A stretch of 64,000 bases of DNA from Paenibacillus sp. FSL H7-0737. Lineage in GTDB: Bacteria > Bacillota > Bacilli > Paenibacillales > Paenibacillaceae. The stretch's first letter is position 1. Each line of letters begins with the position of its first letter. The notes under the pieces are model-generated. The model had not been told where the DNA came from. It did no database searches and saw only the letters and a program-made list of their open reading frames with translations. Shown piece after piece: positions 43,837-52,396 of the stretch. The position numbers and the translations under genes were made by a program. Where the stretch lies: the NCBI RefSeq assembly GCF_000758545.1, contig NZ_CP009279.1, positions 4,526,001 through 4,590,000 on the forward strand, given 5' to 3'.

Positions 43837-44516
43837 AGGGCCTTCTCCACCTTTCCAACCTTAGCCTCTGGATGCACTGTAATTTGTTCGCGATACTCTA
43901 CCCGTCCGAGTGTACAGCCTGGGCCAATAATGACAATATTTCCTCTGATGATATCCGCAGTTGTATATTCTACATCTATAAAATCTCCCTCGATTGTTCG
44001 AGCACATAGCTCAGGCCGAAGTTTAGGGATGATTCCGCTAAACATCTTACTCCAAAACCCATTATTCACTTGCCGTATCACGAGGCTTTCCACACCAATT
44101 TCATTAGCCTTCCCTTGACTCTGCAGTTTGAAATCCACATGACCGGCACTTAGTAAACCACCAACACTAAAGCTACCTTCACCTACAAAATCCTCAAGTT
44201 CACAATCCCCTTTGACACTCACCATTCCGTTAAGGGTACAGCTTTCACCTCGAAAACTCTTACCTACATTAAGAACCCCATCCACCTTTAGGGTGCCAAA
44301 ACGCATATTACCCATCACTTTGATGACCCCGTTGCATTCTGCTTCTTCTGCTGCGAGATCATCATTCAAATTCATATGCCCATTTCCTTTAAACATTCGC
44401 GCCACAATCGGTCCGACTACTTTACCTACACCATCCATGTTTACGTTGTTGTAAGTACCTCCGGCCCCACCACTAACCCCGTTTATTATCAAATCAGGCA
44501 GCTGATGTTTGTCCAT
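43833..44516 (-). CDS. bacE: Bactofilin-family polymer-forming protein (YhbE/BacE-like)
   Basis: A 227-residue beta-helical protein. Repeats such as AEECNGVIKVMGNMRFGTLKVDGVLNVGKSFRGESCTLNGMVSVKGDCELEDFVGEGSFSVGG run through the first half. The second half has a longer insert followed by a strand-rich end. It begins 11 bases after the YhbD-type gene and overlaps the next bactofilin by four bases. It is paralogous to that neighbour and probably co-polymerises with it. Confidence 0.8.
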   Translation of the reverse strand: MDKHQLPDLIINGVSGGAGGTYNNVNMDGVGKVVGPIVARMFKGNGHMNLNDDLAAEEAECNGVIKVMGNMRFGTLKVDGVLNVGKSFRGESCTLNGMVSVKGDCELEDFVGEGSFSVGGLLSAGHVDFKLQSQGKANEIGVESLVIRQVNNGFWSKMFSGIIPKLRPELCARTIEGDFIDVEYTTADIIRGNIVIIGPGCTLGRVEYREQITVHPEAKVGKVEKAL

Positions 44517-44527
44517 TACTCTTCCTC

Positions 44528-45172
44528 CTATTCAACAAGCTTGTAGGCAAGCTTACCTTTCAATTGTTCGATCAAATCTGAATATGTCATTTTACTGACT
44601 AATCTAACCCCTTCATCAAACCATAACTCCGCAGGTGCTTGTGCCAGAATGAAGGATGAAACCCCCATTTTCCGGACAAAAAACAACTCCCAGCTTCCAC
44701 TCTCGAGCCTTGAAACTTTCTCCTGCAAAGTGCGAAACAGAAGCTCCGCCTCCTCCATACTCATTTCCCCAGCACTAAGCAGGCGGTCTACGGCGAATAA
44801 ATGAACGAGCTCCTCAAAAGTATATTTACTTTCATCACCGAGACTTTCTCCAAATTTCCTCAGCGTTGTTGTCGAAACAATGTTACGTTCTATAATTTCC
44901 TTAGCAGTTACACTCACCTTCTCAAAGGATGCCTTATCCGATAGCTTATCAGCCATTTCATCCAAAGAAAGCCCATCTTTCATATTCACAATGTTGTGAA
45001 TTCGCGACAAGATCATCTCTTTAGGAAAAAAAGTCTCTTGTCCAGTAAAGGTAGATTTGCGAATAAACCATTCCTCGGGGATTAACTGCTTCCTTTTCCA
45101 GCGATACAATTGCCCATATGAAATACCGGTTAAATCCAGCAGTTGCTTCTTCGAAATCAAATCATCTTCCAT
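44528..45172 (-). CDS. yhbD: YhbD-like HTH protein
   Basis: A 214-residue cytosolic protein from the ATG behind GAGGAG. The N-terminal MerR-like helix-turn-helix reads ISKKQLLDLTGISYGQLYRWKRKQLIPEEW. The rest is helical and of unknown role (YhbD/DUF4004 type). It precedes two bactofilin genes as in B. subtilis yhbDEF. A regulator or adaptor for the bactofilins is inferred from the constant linkage. Confidence 0.82.
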   Translation of the reverse strand: MEDDLISKKQLLDLTGISYGQLYRWKRKQLIPEEWFIRKSTFTGQETFFPKEMILSRIHNIVNMKDGLSLDEMADKLSDKASFEKVSVTAKEIIERNIVSTTTLRKFGESLGDESKYTFEELVHLFAVDRLLSAGEMSMEEAELLFRTLQEKVSRLESGSWELFFVRKMGVSSFILAQAPAELWFDEGVRLVSKMTYSDLIEQLKGKLAYKLVE

Positions 45173-45295
45173 TTCGATCACTCCTCGAAAACATCGTAAC
45201 ATAACACTGTTACGTTGTAAATAAAACACTCCCCCTTAAATCTCCTACTGAAACAAATCATTGCATTAAAGTTTCCCTCCAAGATTTTACGGCAT

Positions 45296-45338
45296 AAAAA
45301 AAGAGCGTACCTCCGTCTAGAGGAGGATCTTCGCTCTT
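45296..45338 (-). terminator. Second terminator in the 332-base gap upstream of yhbD
   Basis: AAGAGCG (45301-45307) pairs with CGCTCTT (45332-45338), with an inner CCTCC/GGAGG stem; the minus-strand T-run is seven bases. With the 45403-45451 hairpin it stops read-through from the secreted-protein gene into yhbD. The rest of the gap (45173-45504) shows no gene. Confidence 0.75.
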
Positions 45339-45402
45339 TTACCCGCACTGTATTCTTTGATTTAAGCTAGGCTGTTGCTTCACTCTTCATTTAAAACAAA
45401 GA

Positions 45403-45451
45403 AAAGAAAGCCCTCCCGAGCCAATACTATGGCATCTGGGACAGCCTTCTT
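45403..45451 (-). terminator. Terminator of the secreted glycan-active protein gene
   Basis: On the minus strand AAGAAGGCT with TCCC and GCC pairs back to GGC, GGGA and GGCTTTCTT across small bulges, followed by TTCTTTG. The hairpin starts about 54 bases after the stop. Confidence 0.65.
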
Positions 45452-45504
45452 TATTTTACTTGCTCTATCTACGAATTTTATTGTTCAAGTCTTTCATAAT
45501 CTCA

Positions 45505-47352
45505 CTACTGAACAAAAGTATAATGAGCTGAATCATATTGTGGGCCGGATTTCTCGTAAGTGAACCAGTACTCAATGCTGCTGCCAGCACTTAACCCACT
45601 CACAGTCTGTTTCCATGTACCTGAGCTGTTGGTCATCCGGTAATTAAGCTGTGGCCCCCCGTTAACCTTATAATGCACATCTACATAAAGAGCACTGGTT
45701 ACAGGTGTAATATAAATGCTCGCTTCTGTTGAAGAAAGTCTCGTTACCCCTGCTGTAAAGTCAGCCGTCACATGATCACCGCCTCCGCTGCCTCCAGTGG
45801 GATTAGTAGTAACTGTTGCGGTATTACTAGCGGATGATAAATTACCTGCTGCGTCCGTAGCTTTTACTGTAAACGTATAGGCTGTGCTCGGAGTAAGTCC
45901 ACTAACAGTTGCTGTAGTTCCCGCCACAGAGGCTACCTGCTGTGTTCCGCGATAAACGAGATATCCCGTTACACCAACATTATCAGTTGAAGCAAACCAG
46001 CTCAGGTTAACTGCTGTATCCGTCTTGCTGGTTACTGTCAGATTAGCAGGTGTAGTAGGTGCTATCGTGTCTCCAGTATTACCACCACCCGTCAAGTATT
46101 GCCCGGTGAATGGGTTAAATCGATGCAGGGATAGAATTAACCAACCCGTGCTGGACACGCAGTTTTGCTGCGCCATCACCCAATAGCTGTTGCTGGTCCC
46201 TTTCAGTGAGTACGGGATTCCCCCAAGCGAAGCGCCGCTTGTGCCTTGTTTTTTAATAATTTCAGTGTTAATGGCATCCGCTTTGGATACATTGCCTTGC
46301 ATAAAGTAGGCGAGCGACATGAATGCGCTTCCTTCAAACCATACATCAGCACCCGTGTTACCGATTTGATTCCCGTTATCGTCATATGCGGGTAAAACTT
46401 CATCCGTCCAGTCAAAATCATAGCCGGTCAGCGTATTCCCAGCATCATTGTAAGTAAGCGTCTGCTTGTAACGCGGATTTGCAAGGGTCCCCGGGGTGCC
46501 GGAGGCATTTTCAACATAGGCTAAGCTTGCTCCATAGTTATGCGTTCCAGATACTCCTAAAGCCAGTACTCCCCATGGATTCACATCTAAAGGAATTTTA
46601 GGATCAATCAGATTCGTATCGTTTTTCCAGCCTCCCTTGAAGCGTTTGACACTGTCATCCCACACATAATTATCCAGGAAGGTTTTGACTCCAGTAGCTG
46701 CGCTATTGTATGTGGCAGCCTTTGAGGAATCCACTGAAGCATAATACTGTAGCACCCGGTAAATATCGATATTGTGCTCGGTTGAGCTCCAAGGCTCATC
46801 GGAGTTACTCCAAGCACTCCATCCTCCTGCGATACTGCCATTTGCTTTTTTATACTGTAAGCTCCAATCGAGCGCTTTGAGCGCCATCGGACGATATCGC
46901 GTGTCATTATATTGCTTTTCATAAGCCATAGCTGCCATTGCCATCCATACAACCGGCCCCACATGTTTACGAATTTCTTCTCCGAAGCCATTGTTATACC
47001 AATAAGAATTCAGCCAGAAACCTGAAGGGTCCTGAATGTCTCGCATTTTGTTCAACACTTGCTCTGCCCGTGTCCGTTCACCTTTTACAATAAAGGCAAT
47101 AGCTGCAACAGCTTGATCATACGTATATACAATCTGTTTGGGGTTGTTAGGTCCCCAGAAATCCTCAAAGCTATCTACCAAGCCTTCAAAAGCATATCCC
47201 ACCGTTGCATCCTGCTGGGCCTTCAGCCAAACTAAAGCACGATTTGAAGCATCACTTGTGGCATCTGCACTCGCTTTTCCACCAAAAGGTAGAGCTACCC
47301 CAAGCACCAACAGACTTGTCATTAAGATCGAAAACAGCTTCCTCATCTTCAT
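45505..47352 (-). CDS. Secreted modular glycan-active protein: helical toroid, Fn3, CBM56-like
   Basis: A 615-residue exported protein from the ATG behind GAGGAGG. The signal peptide is about residues 1-29 (cleavage after KASA). Residues 30-430 are helical with repeated aromatic-rich motifs (e.g. YTYDQAVAAIAFIVKGE, HVGPVVWMAMAAMAYE, STEHNIDIYRVLQYYA), consistent with an alpha/alpha-toroid hydrolase or lyase. A fibronectin type III domain follows at about 445-525 (DTIAPTTPANLTVTS). A Gly-rich linker leads to a C-terminal module at about 535-615 (VDVHYKVNGG...SIEYWFTYEKSGPQYDSAHYTF) like CBM56, a beta-1,3-glucan binder. Catalytic family and substrate are not recognised. A cre-like site upstream suggests catabolite repression. 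Confidence 0.75.
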   Translation of the reverse strand: MKMRKLFSILMTSLLVLGVALPFGGKASADATSDASNRALVWLKAQQDATVGYAFEGLVDSFEDFWGPNNPKQIVYTYDQAVAAIAFIVKGERTRAEQVLNKMRDIQDPSGFWLNSYWYNNGFGEEIRKHVGPVVWMAMAAMAYEKQYNDTRYRPMALKALDWSLQYKKANGSIAGGWSAWSNSDEPWSSTEHNIDIYRVLQYYASVDSSKAATYNSAATGVKTFLDNYVWDDSVKRFKGGWKNDTNLIDPKIPLDVNPWGVLALGVSGTHNYGASLAYVENASGTPGTLANPRYKQTLTYNDAGNTLTGYDFDWTDEVLPAYDDNGNQIGNTGADVWFEGSAFMSLAYFMQGNVSKADAINTEIIKKQGTSGASLGGIPYSLKGTSNSYWVMAQQNCVSSTGWLILSLHRFNPFTGQYLTGGGNTGDTIAPTTPANLTVTSKTDTAVNLSWFASTDNVGVTGYLVYRGTQQVASVAGTTATVSGLTPSTAYTFTVKATDAAGNLSSASNTATVTTNPTGGSGGGDHVTADFTAGVTRLSSTEASIYITPVTSALYVDVHYKVNGGPQLNYRMTNSSGTWKQTVSGLSAGSSIEYWFTYEKSGPQYDSAHYTFVQ

Positions 47353-47410
47353 AACTTTCCTCCTCATAATCATGATGAACTGGGTAATGAGAGATCTTTG
47401 AAGCATAATA

Positions 47411-47424
47411 CTAAAGCGTTTTCA
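47411..47424. promoter_or_regulatory. CcpA cre-like site upstream of the secreted protein gene
   Basis: On the minus strand the site reads TGAAAACGCTTTAG, matching the cre consensus TGNAANCGNTNNCN in all fixed positions except the last ones. It lies 59-72 bases before the ATG, where binding would block transcription or elongation. The rest of the 323-base gap 47353-47675 holds the Ctc terminator and no gene. Confidence 0.55.
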
Positions 47425-47610
47425 AACAGCGACAACAGGAACTTTTGAATTCTTTACCATGGTAATTGTCCTCATTTTCAGCCTTCGCGGCCTATTCGTC
47501 AACGATTTTCTGTAAAATTTTAACTAAATGAGGCGAAACAACCATAAATCCCATTTAAGAAACTATACGAAAGACCGCACTTATTTTATTAATTCGTGTT
47601 TACGAAGACA

Positions 47611-47658
47611 AAACAAAAAGAGCAGAAAGCTCCTATGGTAGGAATCTATCTGCTCTTT
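47611..47658 (-). terminator. Terminator of the L25/Ctc gene
   Basis: AAAGAGCAGA (47617-47626) pairs perfectly with TCTGCTCTTT (47649-47658), with TTTTTGTTTTG following on the minus strand, 18 bases after the stop. Confidence 0.88.
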
Positions 47659-47675
47659 ATGATTTATTCACTATT

Positions 47676-48284
47676 CTATTCAGCTTTATCTTCACCAGAA
47701 GCTTCGACTGCAGCTGGTTCAGCAGCATCTTCATCGGTTGGTTCTTGAGCAGCTGGAGGCGCAATTCGGACAATCAAAGTGTCCTCAGGCGTCAATACTT
47801 CCCAGCCTTCATGCTTCGGAAGATCAGACACCAGCAATTGATCACCAATATCTAGTCCACTGAGATCCACCTCAAAGGATGCCGTTAATTTATCTGGAAG
47901 TGTGCGAATATCCAGCTCATGCAATTCAATTTGCTGCACGCCGCCACTCTTCACACCTACTGGATCACCTGTAAAGTGGAATGCCACTTTTGTATCCAAT
48001 TTAGCCTTCATATCAATTTGTTGAAAATCAATATGCAGCAGTTGTTTGGATACTGGCTGGCGCTGGATTTCTTGGATGACAACGTTCTTTTTACCCGAGT
48101 CTGGTAATTCCAAGGTTAATACTGCCCGAGGGTTATTAGCCAAAATCCCGGTAATTGTCTTAGCATCCGCTGTAAAGGACTGGCTATCTGAACCTGCACC
48201 GTACACGACTACCGGTACAAAGCCTTTTCTGCGCTGTGAAGAAGTCGAGCCGGATCTTTCTGTCAAACGTACTGTTGTATTCAC
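47676..48284 (-). CDS. ctc: Ribosomal protein bL25 / general stress protein Ctc
   Basis: A 202-residue protein with an N-terminal L25 domain (about 1-92, RRKGFVPVVVYGAGSDS) that binds 5S rRNA and a C-terminal TL5-type beta domain (about 95-185), then an acidic Ala/Glu-rich tail. The long form is that of Bacillus Ctc. The start is GTG, with AGGAGG seven bases upstream. A sigma-B-like promoter element lies about 75-100 bases upstream. Confidence 0.93.
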   Translation of the reverse strand: MNTTVRLTERSGSTSSQRRKGFVPVVVYGAGSDSQSFTADAKTITGILANNPRAVLTLELPDSGKKNVVIQEIQRQPVSKQLLHIDFQQIDMKAKLDTKVAFHFTGDPVGVKSGGVQQIELHELDIRTLPDKLTASFEVDLSGLDIGDQLLVSDLPKHEGWEVLTPEDTLIVRIAPPAAQEPTDEDAAEPAAVEASGEDKAE

Positions 48285-48355
48285 GATGATTCCTCCTAAG
48301 TAGGGATTTTATACTAGACCGATTAGATATGTACGTCTAACCTAACCACTCTCTA

Positions 48356-48381
48356 TTACCCCATTAACCTGGCTTCGAAAC
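48356..48381 (-). promoter_or_regulatory. Sigma-B-like promoter of ctc
   Basis: On the minus strand GTTTCG (48381-48376) and GGGTAA (48361-48356) are 14 bases apart, close to the sigma-B pattern GTTTAA-N14-GGGTAT. Ctc is a classic sigma-B gene in Bacillus. Whether this host has sigma-B is not known from the window. A palindrome AATTGTATTATTATACAATT-like dyad lies nearby at about 48420-48441. Confidence 0.4.
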
Positions 48382-48494
48382 CCTCTAAGACTTTTTGTGC
48401 TCAGGCAAAAATAAGGTCAAATTGTATTATTATACAATTCAACATTAATTATTCAAGACTTAGGAGCGAATCGTCATTATATCTTTGACAGCTA

Positions 48495-49460
48495 TCAGAC
48501 CAAATGACAAGCTACAAAGTGGTTATTGCCAGCATCCCGGAATTCCGGAATTTCAGATCTGCAAACCTCTTGAGCATAGGGACACCGTGTATGGAATTTA
48601 CAGCCAGAAGGAGGGTTCACCGGACTTGGAATATCCCCCTTAAGGACAATTCTTTCCCTTTTCAGCTTGGGAATAGGTATTGGAACAGCTGATAGCAATG
48701 CCTTGGTATACGGGTGAAGCGGATTCTTAAATAATTCATCTCTAGAAGCCGTCTCCATCATAGATCCCAGATACATAACACCGATTCTTGAACATAAATG
48801 CTCAACCACACTCAAATCATGGGAGATAAACAAATAGGTGAGCCCACGGCTCTGCTGCAGCTTACTAAATAAATTAATAATCTGTGCTTGGATGGACACA
48901 TCCAAGGCCGAGACTGGCTCGTCTGCAATGATTAGCTCAGGATTCAGCACAAGCGCACGCGCGATTCCGATCCGTTGTCGCTGTCCTCCTGAGAATTCAT
49001 GCGGAAAGCGATCAATATGATAAGAGGATAAACCACATGCCTCAAGCGCCTCAAGCACCCGATCACGAACCTCTGATTTTGAGCATAAGCCATGATCCAG
49101 TAAAGCTTCTCCGATAGCATCTCCTATGCGGACCCGAGGGTTAAGTGAGCTATACGGGTCTTGAAAGATTAGCTGCATTTGGGGTCTGATATTTCGCAAT
49201 TCAGCGGGAGACAAAGAATGAATGTCTATCCCTTTGAATTTGATCTCGCCTGCCGTTTTATCCGTTAGCCGTAAAATCGTCCGTCCGACCGTACTCTTTC
49301 CGCTCCCGGATTCTCCTACAAGCCCAAACGTCTCCCCTGGCTGAAGCGTGATGCTAATATCATCAACAGCCTTTACATGCCCAACCGTCCGGTTAAGCAA
49401 TCCCTTAGTGACAGGGAAATATTTCTTCAGATGATTGACCTCAAGCAGTGCCTCAGGCAT
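48495..49460 (-). CDS. Oligopeptide ABC transporter ATPase (AppF/OppF-like)
   Basis: A 321-residue ATPase from the ATG at 49460 behind GGAGG, overlapping the AppD-type gene by eight bases. Walker A is GESGSGKST, the signature FSGGQRQRIGIARAL, Walker B ELIIADEPVSALD. A C-terminal oligopeptide-transporter zinc/iron-type motif CKFHTRCPYAQEVC gives three cysteines. It is the last gene of the importer operon and pairs with the AppD-like ATPase to drive uptake. Confidence 0.93.
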   Translation of the reverse strand: MPEALLEVNHLKKYFPVTKGLLNRTVGHVKAVDDISITLQPGETFGLVGESGSGKSTVGRTILRLTDKTAGEIKFKGIDIHSLSPAELRNIRPQMQLIFQDPYSSLNPRVRIGDAIGEALLDHGLCSKSEVRDRVLEALEACGLSSYHIDRFPHEFSGGQRQRIGIARALVLNPELIIADEPVSALDVSIQAQIINLFSKLQQSRGLTYLFISHDLSVVEHLCSRIGVMYLGSMMETASRDELFKNPLHPYTKALLSAVPIPIPKLKRERIVLKGDIPSPVNPPSGCKFHTRCPYAQEVCRSEIPEFRDAGNNHFVACHLV

Positions 49461-50436
49461 GAACAACCGCCTCCTCATACAACCAGCAAGCTACCTTTTG
49501 TCTGCTGGCCACTTCTTTAAGCTGGGGCTGCTGGCTGACACATACAGGCATGCAATGCTCACAGCGGTCATGAAAATAACAAGAGGGTACCAGCTCTAGC
49601 GGATTTGGCACTTGACCTGGTATGGAATACAGCTCATCCTGCCGCTGATTGATAACTGGCTTCGATTTGAGCAGCCCTTTCGTATAAGGGTGTTTGGGAT
49701 TGTTGAACAATTCAACAACCTCCCCCTCCTCCACAATCTTTCCGGAGTACATAACAATCACGTAATCAGCCATCTCCGCGACTACACCCAGATCATGGGT
49801 GATTAATAGAATAGACATGCCGGAGTTGTCTTTAATTTCACGAAGCATATCCAGAATTTGTGCTTGAATCGTTACATCCAGCGCCGTTGTCGGTTCATCT
49901 GCAATCAATAACTTTGGACTGCATGCGATAGCAATAGCGATCATTATCCGCTGCAGCATCCCTCCACTTAATTCATGTGGATAACTATCAGCAATTTGCT
50001 CAGGTCGTGATATGCCTACCTGTTTTATTAGTTCAATCGCCCGGATACGCGCCTGCTTCTTATTCATCTTCAAATGCACGATCAACGGCTCCATAATTTG
50101 TTCACCGATCTTGATTACAGGATTAAGAGAGGACATGGGCTCCTGGAATATCATCGCGATCTCGTTGCCACGGATGGCTCGCAGTGTGTTTTTGTCCATT
50201 TGCAACAAATCTTCACCCTGAAAATCAATTTTGCCATGGGTTACCTTGCCCCCTGGCTCTTCAACAAGACCCATGATGGACATCGCAGTTACACTTTTGC
50301 CGCAGCCCGATTCTCCGACGATACAGACCGTCTCTCCTTCACGGACACGGAAGCTTACATCATCAACGGCTTTCACTTTTCCTTCTTCCGTGAAGAAGTA
50401 TGTACTTAGACCGTCTATATTCATTAAATCACTCAT
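49453..50436 (-). CDS. Oligopeptide ABC transporter ATPase (AppD/OppD-like)
   Basis: A 327-residue ATPase with Walker A GESGCGKSVT, signature LSGGMLQRIMIAIAI, Walker B LLIADEPTTALD and the C-terminal Cys motif CYFHDRCEHCMPVC. It lies 11 bases after the AppC-type permease gene and overlaps the AppF-type gene. Together they form the two ATPase subunits of a dipeptide/oligopeptide importer. Confidence 0.93.
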   Translation of the reverse strand: MSDLMNIDGLSTYFFTEEGKVKAVDDVSFRVREGETVCIVGESGCGKSVTAMSIMGLVEEPGGKVTHGKIDFQGEDLLQMDKNTLRAIRGNEIAMIFQEPMSSLNPVIKIGEQIMEPLIVHLKMNKKQARIRAIELIKQVGISRPEQIADSYPHELSGGMLQRIMIAIAIACSPKLLIADEPTTALDVTIQAQILDMLREIKDNSGMSILLITHDLGVVAEMADYVIVMYSGKIVEEGEVVELFNNPKHPYTKGLLKSKPVINQRQDELYSIPGQVPNPLELVPSCYFHDRCEHCMPVCVSQQPQLKEVASRQKVACWLYEEAVVHA

Positions 50437-50447
50437 GTGAGGGTCAC

Positions 50448-51371
50448 CTACCTCTTCTGTTTAGGATCAAGTACGTCCCGGAGTCCGTCACCAAAAATAT
50501 TGATCGCGATTACTGTCGCGAAGATGGATAGCCCAGGTGGAATCCACAGCCACGGCCGATCCTTGAAGTCGATCATATTATTCGCTGCGTCAATCATATT
50601 GCCCCAGGTTGGCGTTGGCGGCATAACACCTAGCCCAAAAAAGCTAAGAACCGATTCACTCAGAATAGCGCCACCGATGTTGAGCGTTGCCATAACGATC
50701 AGTAGCGGGATAATGTTCGGCAGCAAATGGTTAAATAATTTACGCCGATCCCGAAGGCCTAATACTACAGCTGCTTGCATAAACTCACGTTCTCGCAGAC
50801 TAAGCATTTGCCCCCGTACCATACGCGCCATACCTGGCCAGCTCACAATGCTGAGCATAAGCATAACGATATACATCCGGTAGTCCGTTGGAATCTTCCA
50901 CTCTGATAATAATGCTCCAAAAATAAAAAGCAGCGGCAAACTCGGAACCGTCAATAAAAGATCCGCAATCCGCATTATGATTTGATCGGCGATTCCGCGG
51001 TAATACCCAGCTATGGCTCCCAAAAGAGCCCCGATAAACACTGAAAGAACCATTGATGCCAGTCCTACTGTTAGTGAAATGCGTCCTGCCTGCATCACCC
51101 GGGTCAAAATATCTCTGCCCAGCGCGTCAGTGCCAAGCCAATGCTTCATATCAGGGGCCTTGTTCATCAGTGCCATATTTATTTTGTTATCCGTATAGGG
51201 TGAGAACAGCGGGCCAATAAAACAAAGCGCAAACATAAAGATCACTACCACAAACCCGGATACCGCCAGCTTGTTCTTCAGCAACCTCCGAAGGGATTGC
51301 CGGAATAAAGAGGATTTTCCTTTGGTGGTCTGGGGTTTCGAGATACCCGCTACATTACTTTGAACTGCCAC
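50448..51371 (-). CDS. Oligopeptide ABC permease (AppC/OppC-like)
   Basis: A 307-residue membrane protein from the GTG at 51371, which has GAGGAGG at eight bases; a longer frame would overlap appB. Six hydrophobic segments, and the ATPase-docking loop REREFMQAAVVLGLRDRRKLFNHLLPN (about residues 195-220). An N-terminal cytosolic tail and the WLGTDALGRDILTRVMQAGRISL stretch are typical of OppC. Confidence 0.92.
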   Translation of the reverse strand: MAVQSNVAGISKPQTTKGKSSLFRQSLRRLLKNKLAVSGFVVVIFMFALCFIGPLFSPYTDNKINMALMNKAPDMKHWLGTDALGRDILTRVMQAGRISLTVGLASMVLSVFIGALLGAIAGYYRGIADQIIMRIADLLLTVPSLPLLFIFGALLSEWKIPTDYRMYIVMLMLSIVSWPGMARMVRGQMLSLREREFMQAAVVLGLRDRRKLFNHLLPNIIPLLIVMATLNIGGAILSESVLSFFGLGVMPPTPTWGNMIDAANNMIDFKDRPWLWIPPGLSIFATVIAINIFGDGLRDVLDPKQKR

Positions 51372-51387
51372 GTCAGCTTCCTCCTCT

Positions 51388-52341
51388 CTATAGCCGAACT
51401 CTAGGATCGGCAATCCGGTACAAAACATCCGAAAGCAACGTTCCTATGACGGTAAGTATGGCAATAAACATCGTAAAGCCCATCAGCAAAGGATAATCCC
51501 TAAGTCCGAAGGACTGCATATACAGCTGGCCAATCCCAGGCCAATTGAATATTTTTTCTATAATAAGTGATCCGCCAAATAGTGCTGGAAGCTCGAAACC
51601 AACCAGAGTAATCGCAGGCAATAAAGCATTTCGCAGAGCATGTGTAAAGAGCACCTTTCGCTCCCTTAGGCCTTTAGCACGGGCGGTGCGGATATAATCC
51701 TGTTTTAAGACATCGATCATATTACTGCGGAAATAACGGGTGAGTGAGCCCAATCCAAGGAGGGTCATAACAACAACCGGAAGGGTCATATGCGTTACAA
51801 TCTCCTTAAAATACGCCAGACCCGTAGCATTACTACCTGTCGTGATTATTCCACCCGGAGGGAGCCACTTGAGATCGACGGCCAGGATTTTGATCAGGAA
51901 TAAGCCTATAAAAAATGACGGCAGTGACATTGCTGCGAATATAGCGATCATCACGAGAGTATCGAACCATGAATATTGCTTATAGGCTGAAATCACACCA
52001 ATAATAACTGCAATCACCCACGTCAGAAACGTGGAAACGGCAGCCAGTAGAAAGGAATTCCAAATATAATCATTAAAAAGCTGCAGCACAGGCTTTTGTT
52101 GGGCTAAGGAATACCCGAAATCGCCATGCAGCGCATTCTTCATCCAGATTCCATACCGCTCAAGCATCGGCTTGTTCAAGCCGTAGATCTCACGCAGCTC
52201 AGCTTTACGTTCTGCAGTCAATTTGATATTTCCAGTTATGAAATCGCCGGGGGTTGATGCATACAGGCAGAAGATCAATAATGATGCCGCAAATAAGATA
52301 ATGACCATGTACAACAGTCTTTTCGATAAATAAGCGCTCAT
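51388..52341 (-). CDS. Oligopeptide ABC permease (AppB/OppB-like)
   Basis: A 317-residue membrane protein with six hydrophobic segments and the docking loop KQDYIRTARAKGLRERKVLFTHALRNALLP (about residues 210-240). The periplasmic-type loop AERKAELREIYGLNKPMLERYGIWMKN is characteristic of OppB/DppB. It starts 55 bases after the binding-protein gene, behind an intercistronic hairpin. Confidence 0.93.
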   Translation of the reverse strand: MSAYLSKRLLYMVIILFAASLLIFCLYASTPGDFITGNIKLTAERKAELREIYGLNKPMLERYGIWMKNALHGDFGYSLAQQKPVLQLFNDYIWNSFLLAAVSTFLTWVIAVIIGVISAYKQYSWFDTLVMIAIFAAMSLPSFFIGLFLIKILAVDLKWLPPGGIITTGSNATGLAYFKEIVTHMTLPVVVMTLLGLGSLTRYFRSNMIDVLKQDYIRTARAKGLRERKVLFTHALRNALLPAITLVGFELPALFGGSLIIEKIFNWPGIGQLYMQSFGLRDYPLLMGFTMFIAILTVIGTLLSDVLYRIADPRVRL

Positions 52342-52360
52342 GACAGACTCCTTATGATTT

Positions 52361-52386
52361 GTCCCCTGCTCATCAGAGCAGGGGAC
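52361..52386 (-). other. Intercistronic hairpin between binding protein and permease genes
   Basis: GTCCCCTGCTC (52361-52371) and GAGCAGGGGAC (52376-52386) form a perfect 11-bp stem with an ATCA loop and no U-run. It lies between appA- and appB-type genes. Such hairpins protect the upstream mRNA from 3' decay so that the binding protein is made in excess. Confidence 0.75.
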
Positions 52387-52396
52387 ACTGTTTTAT

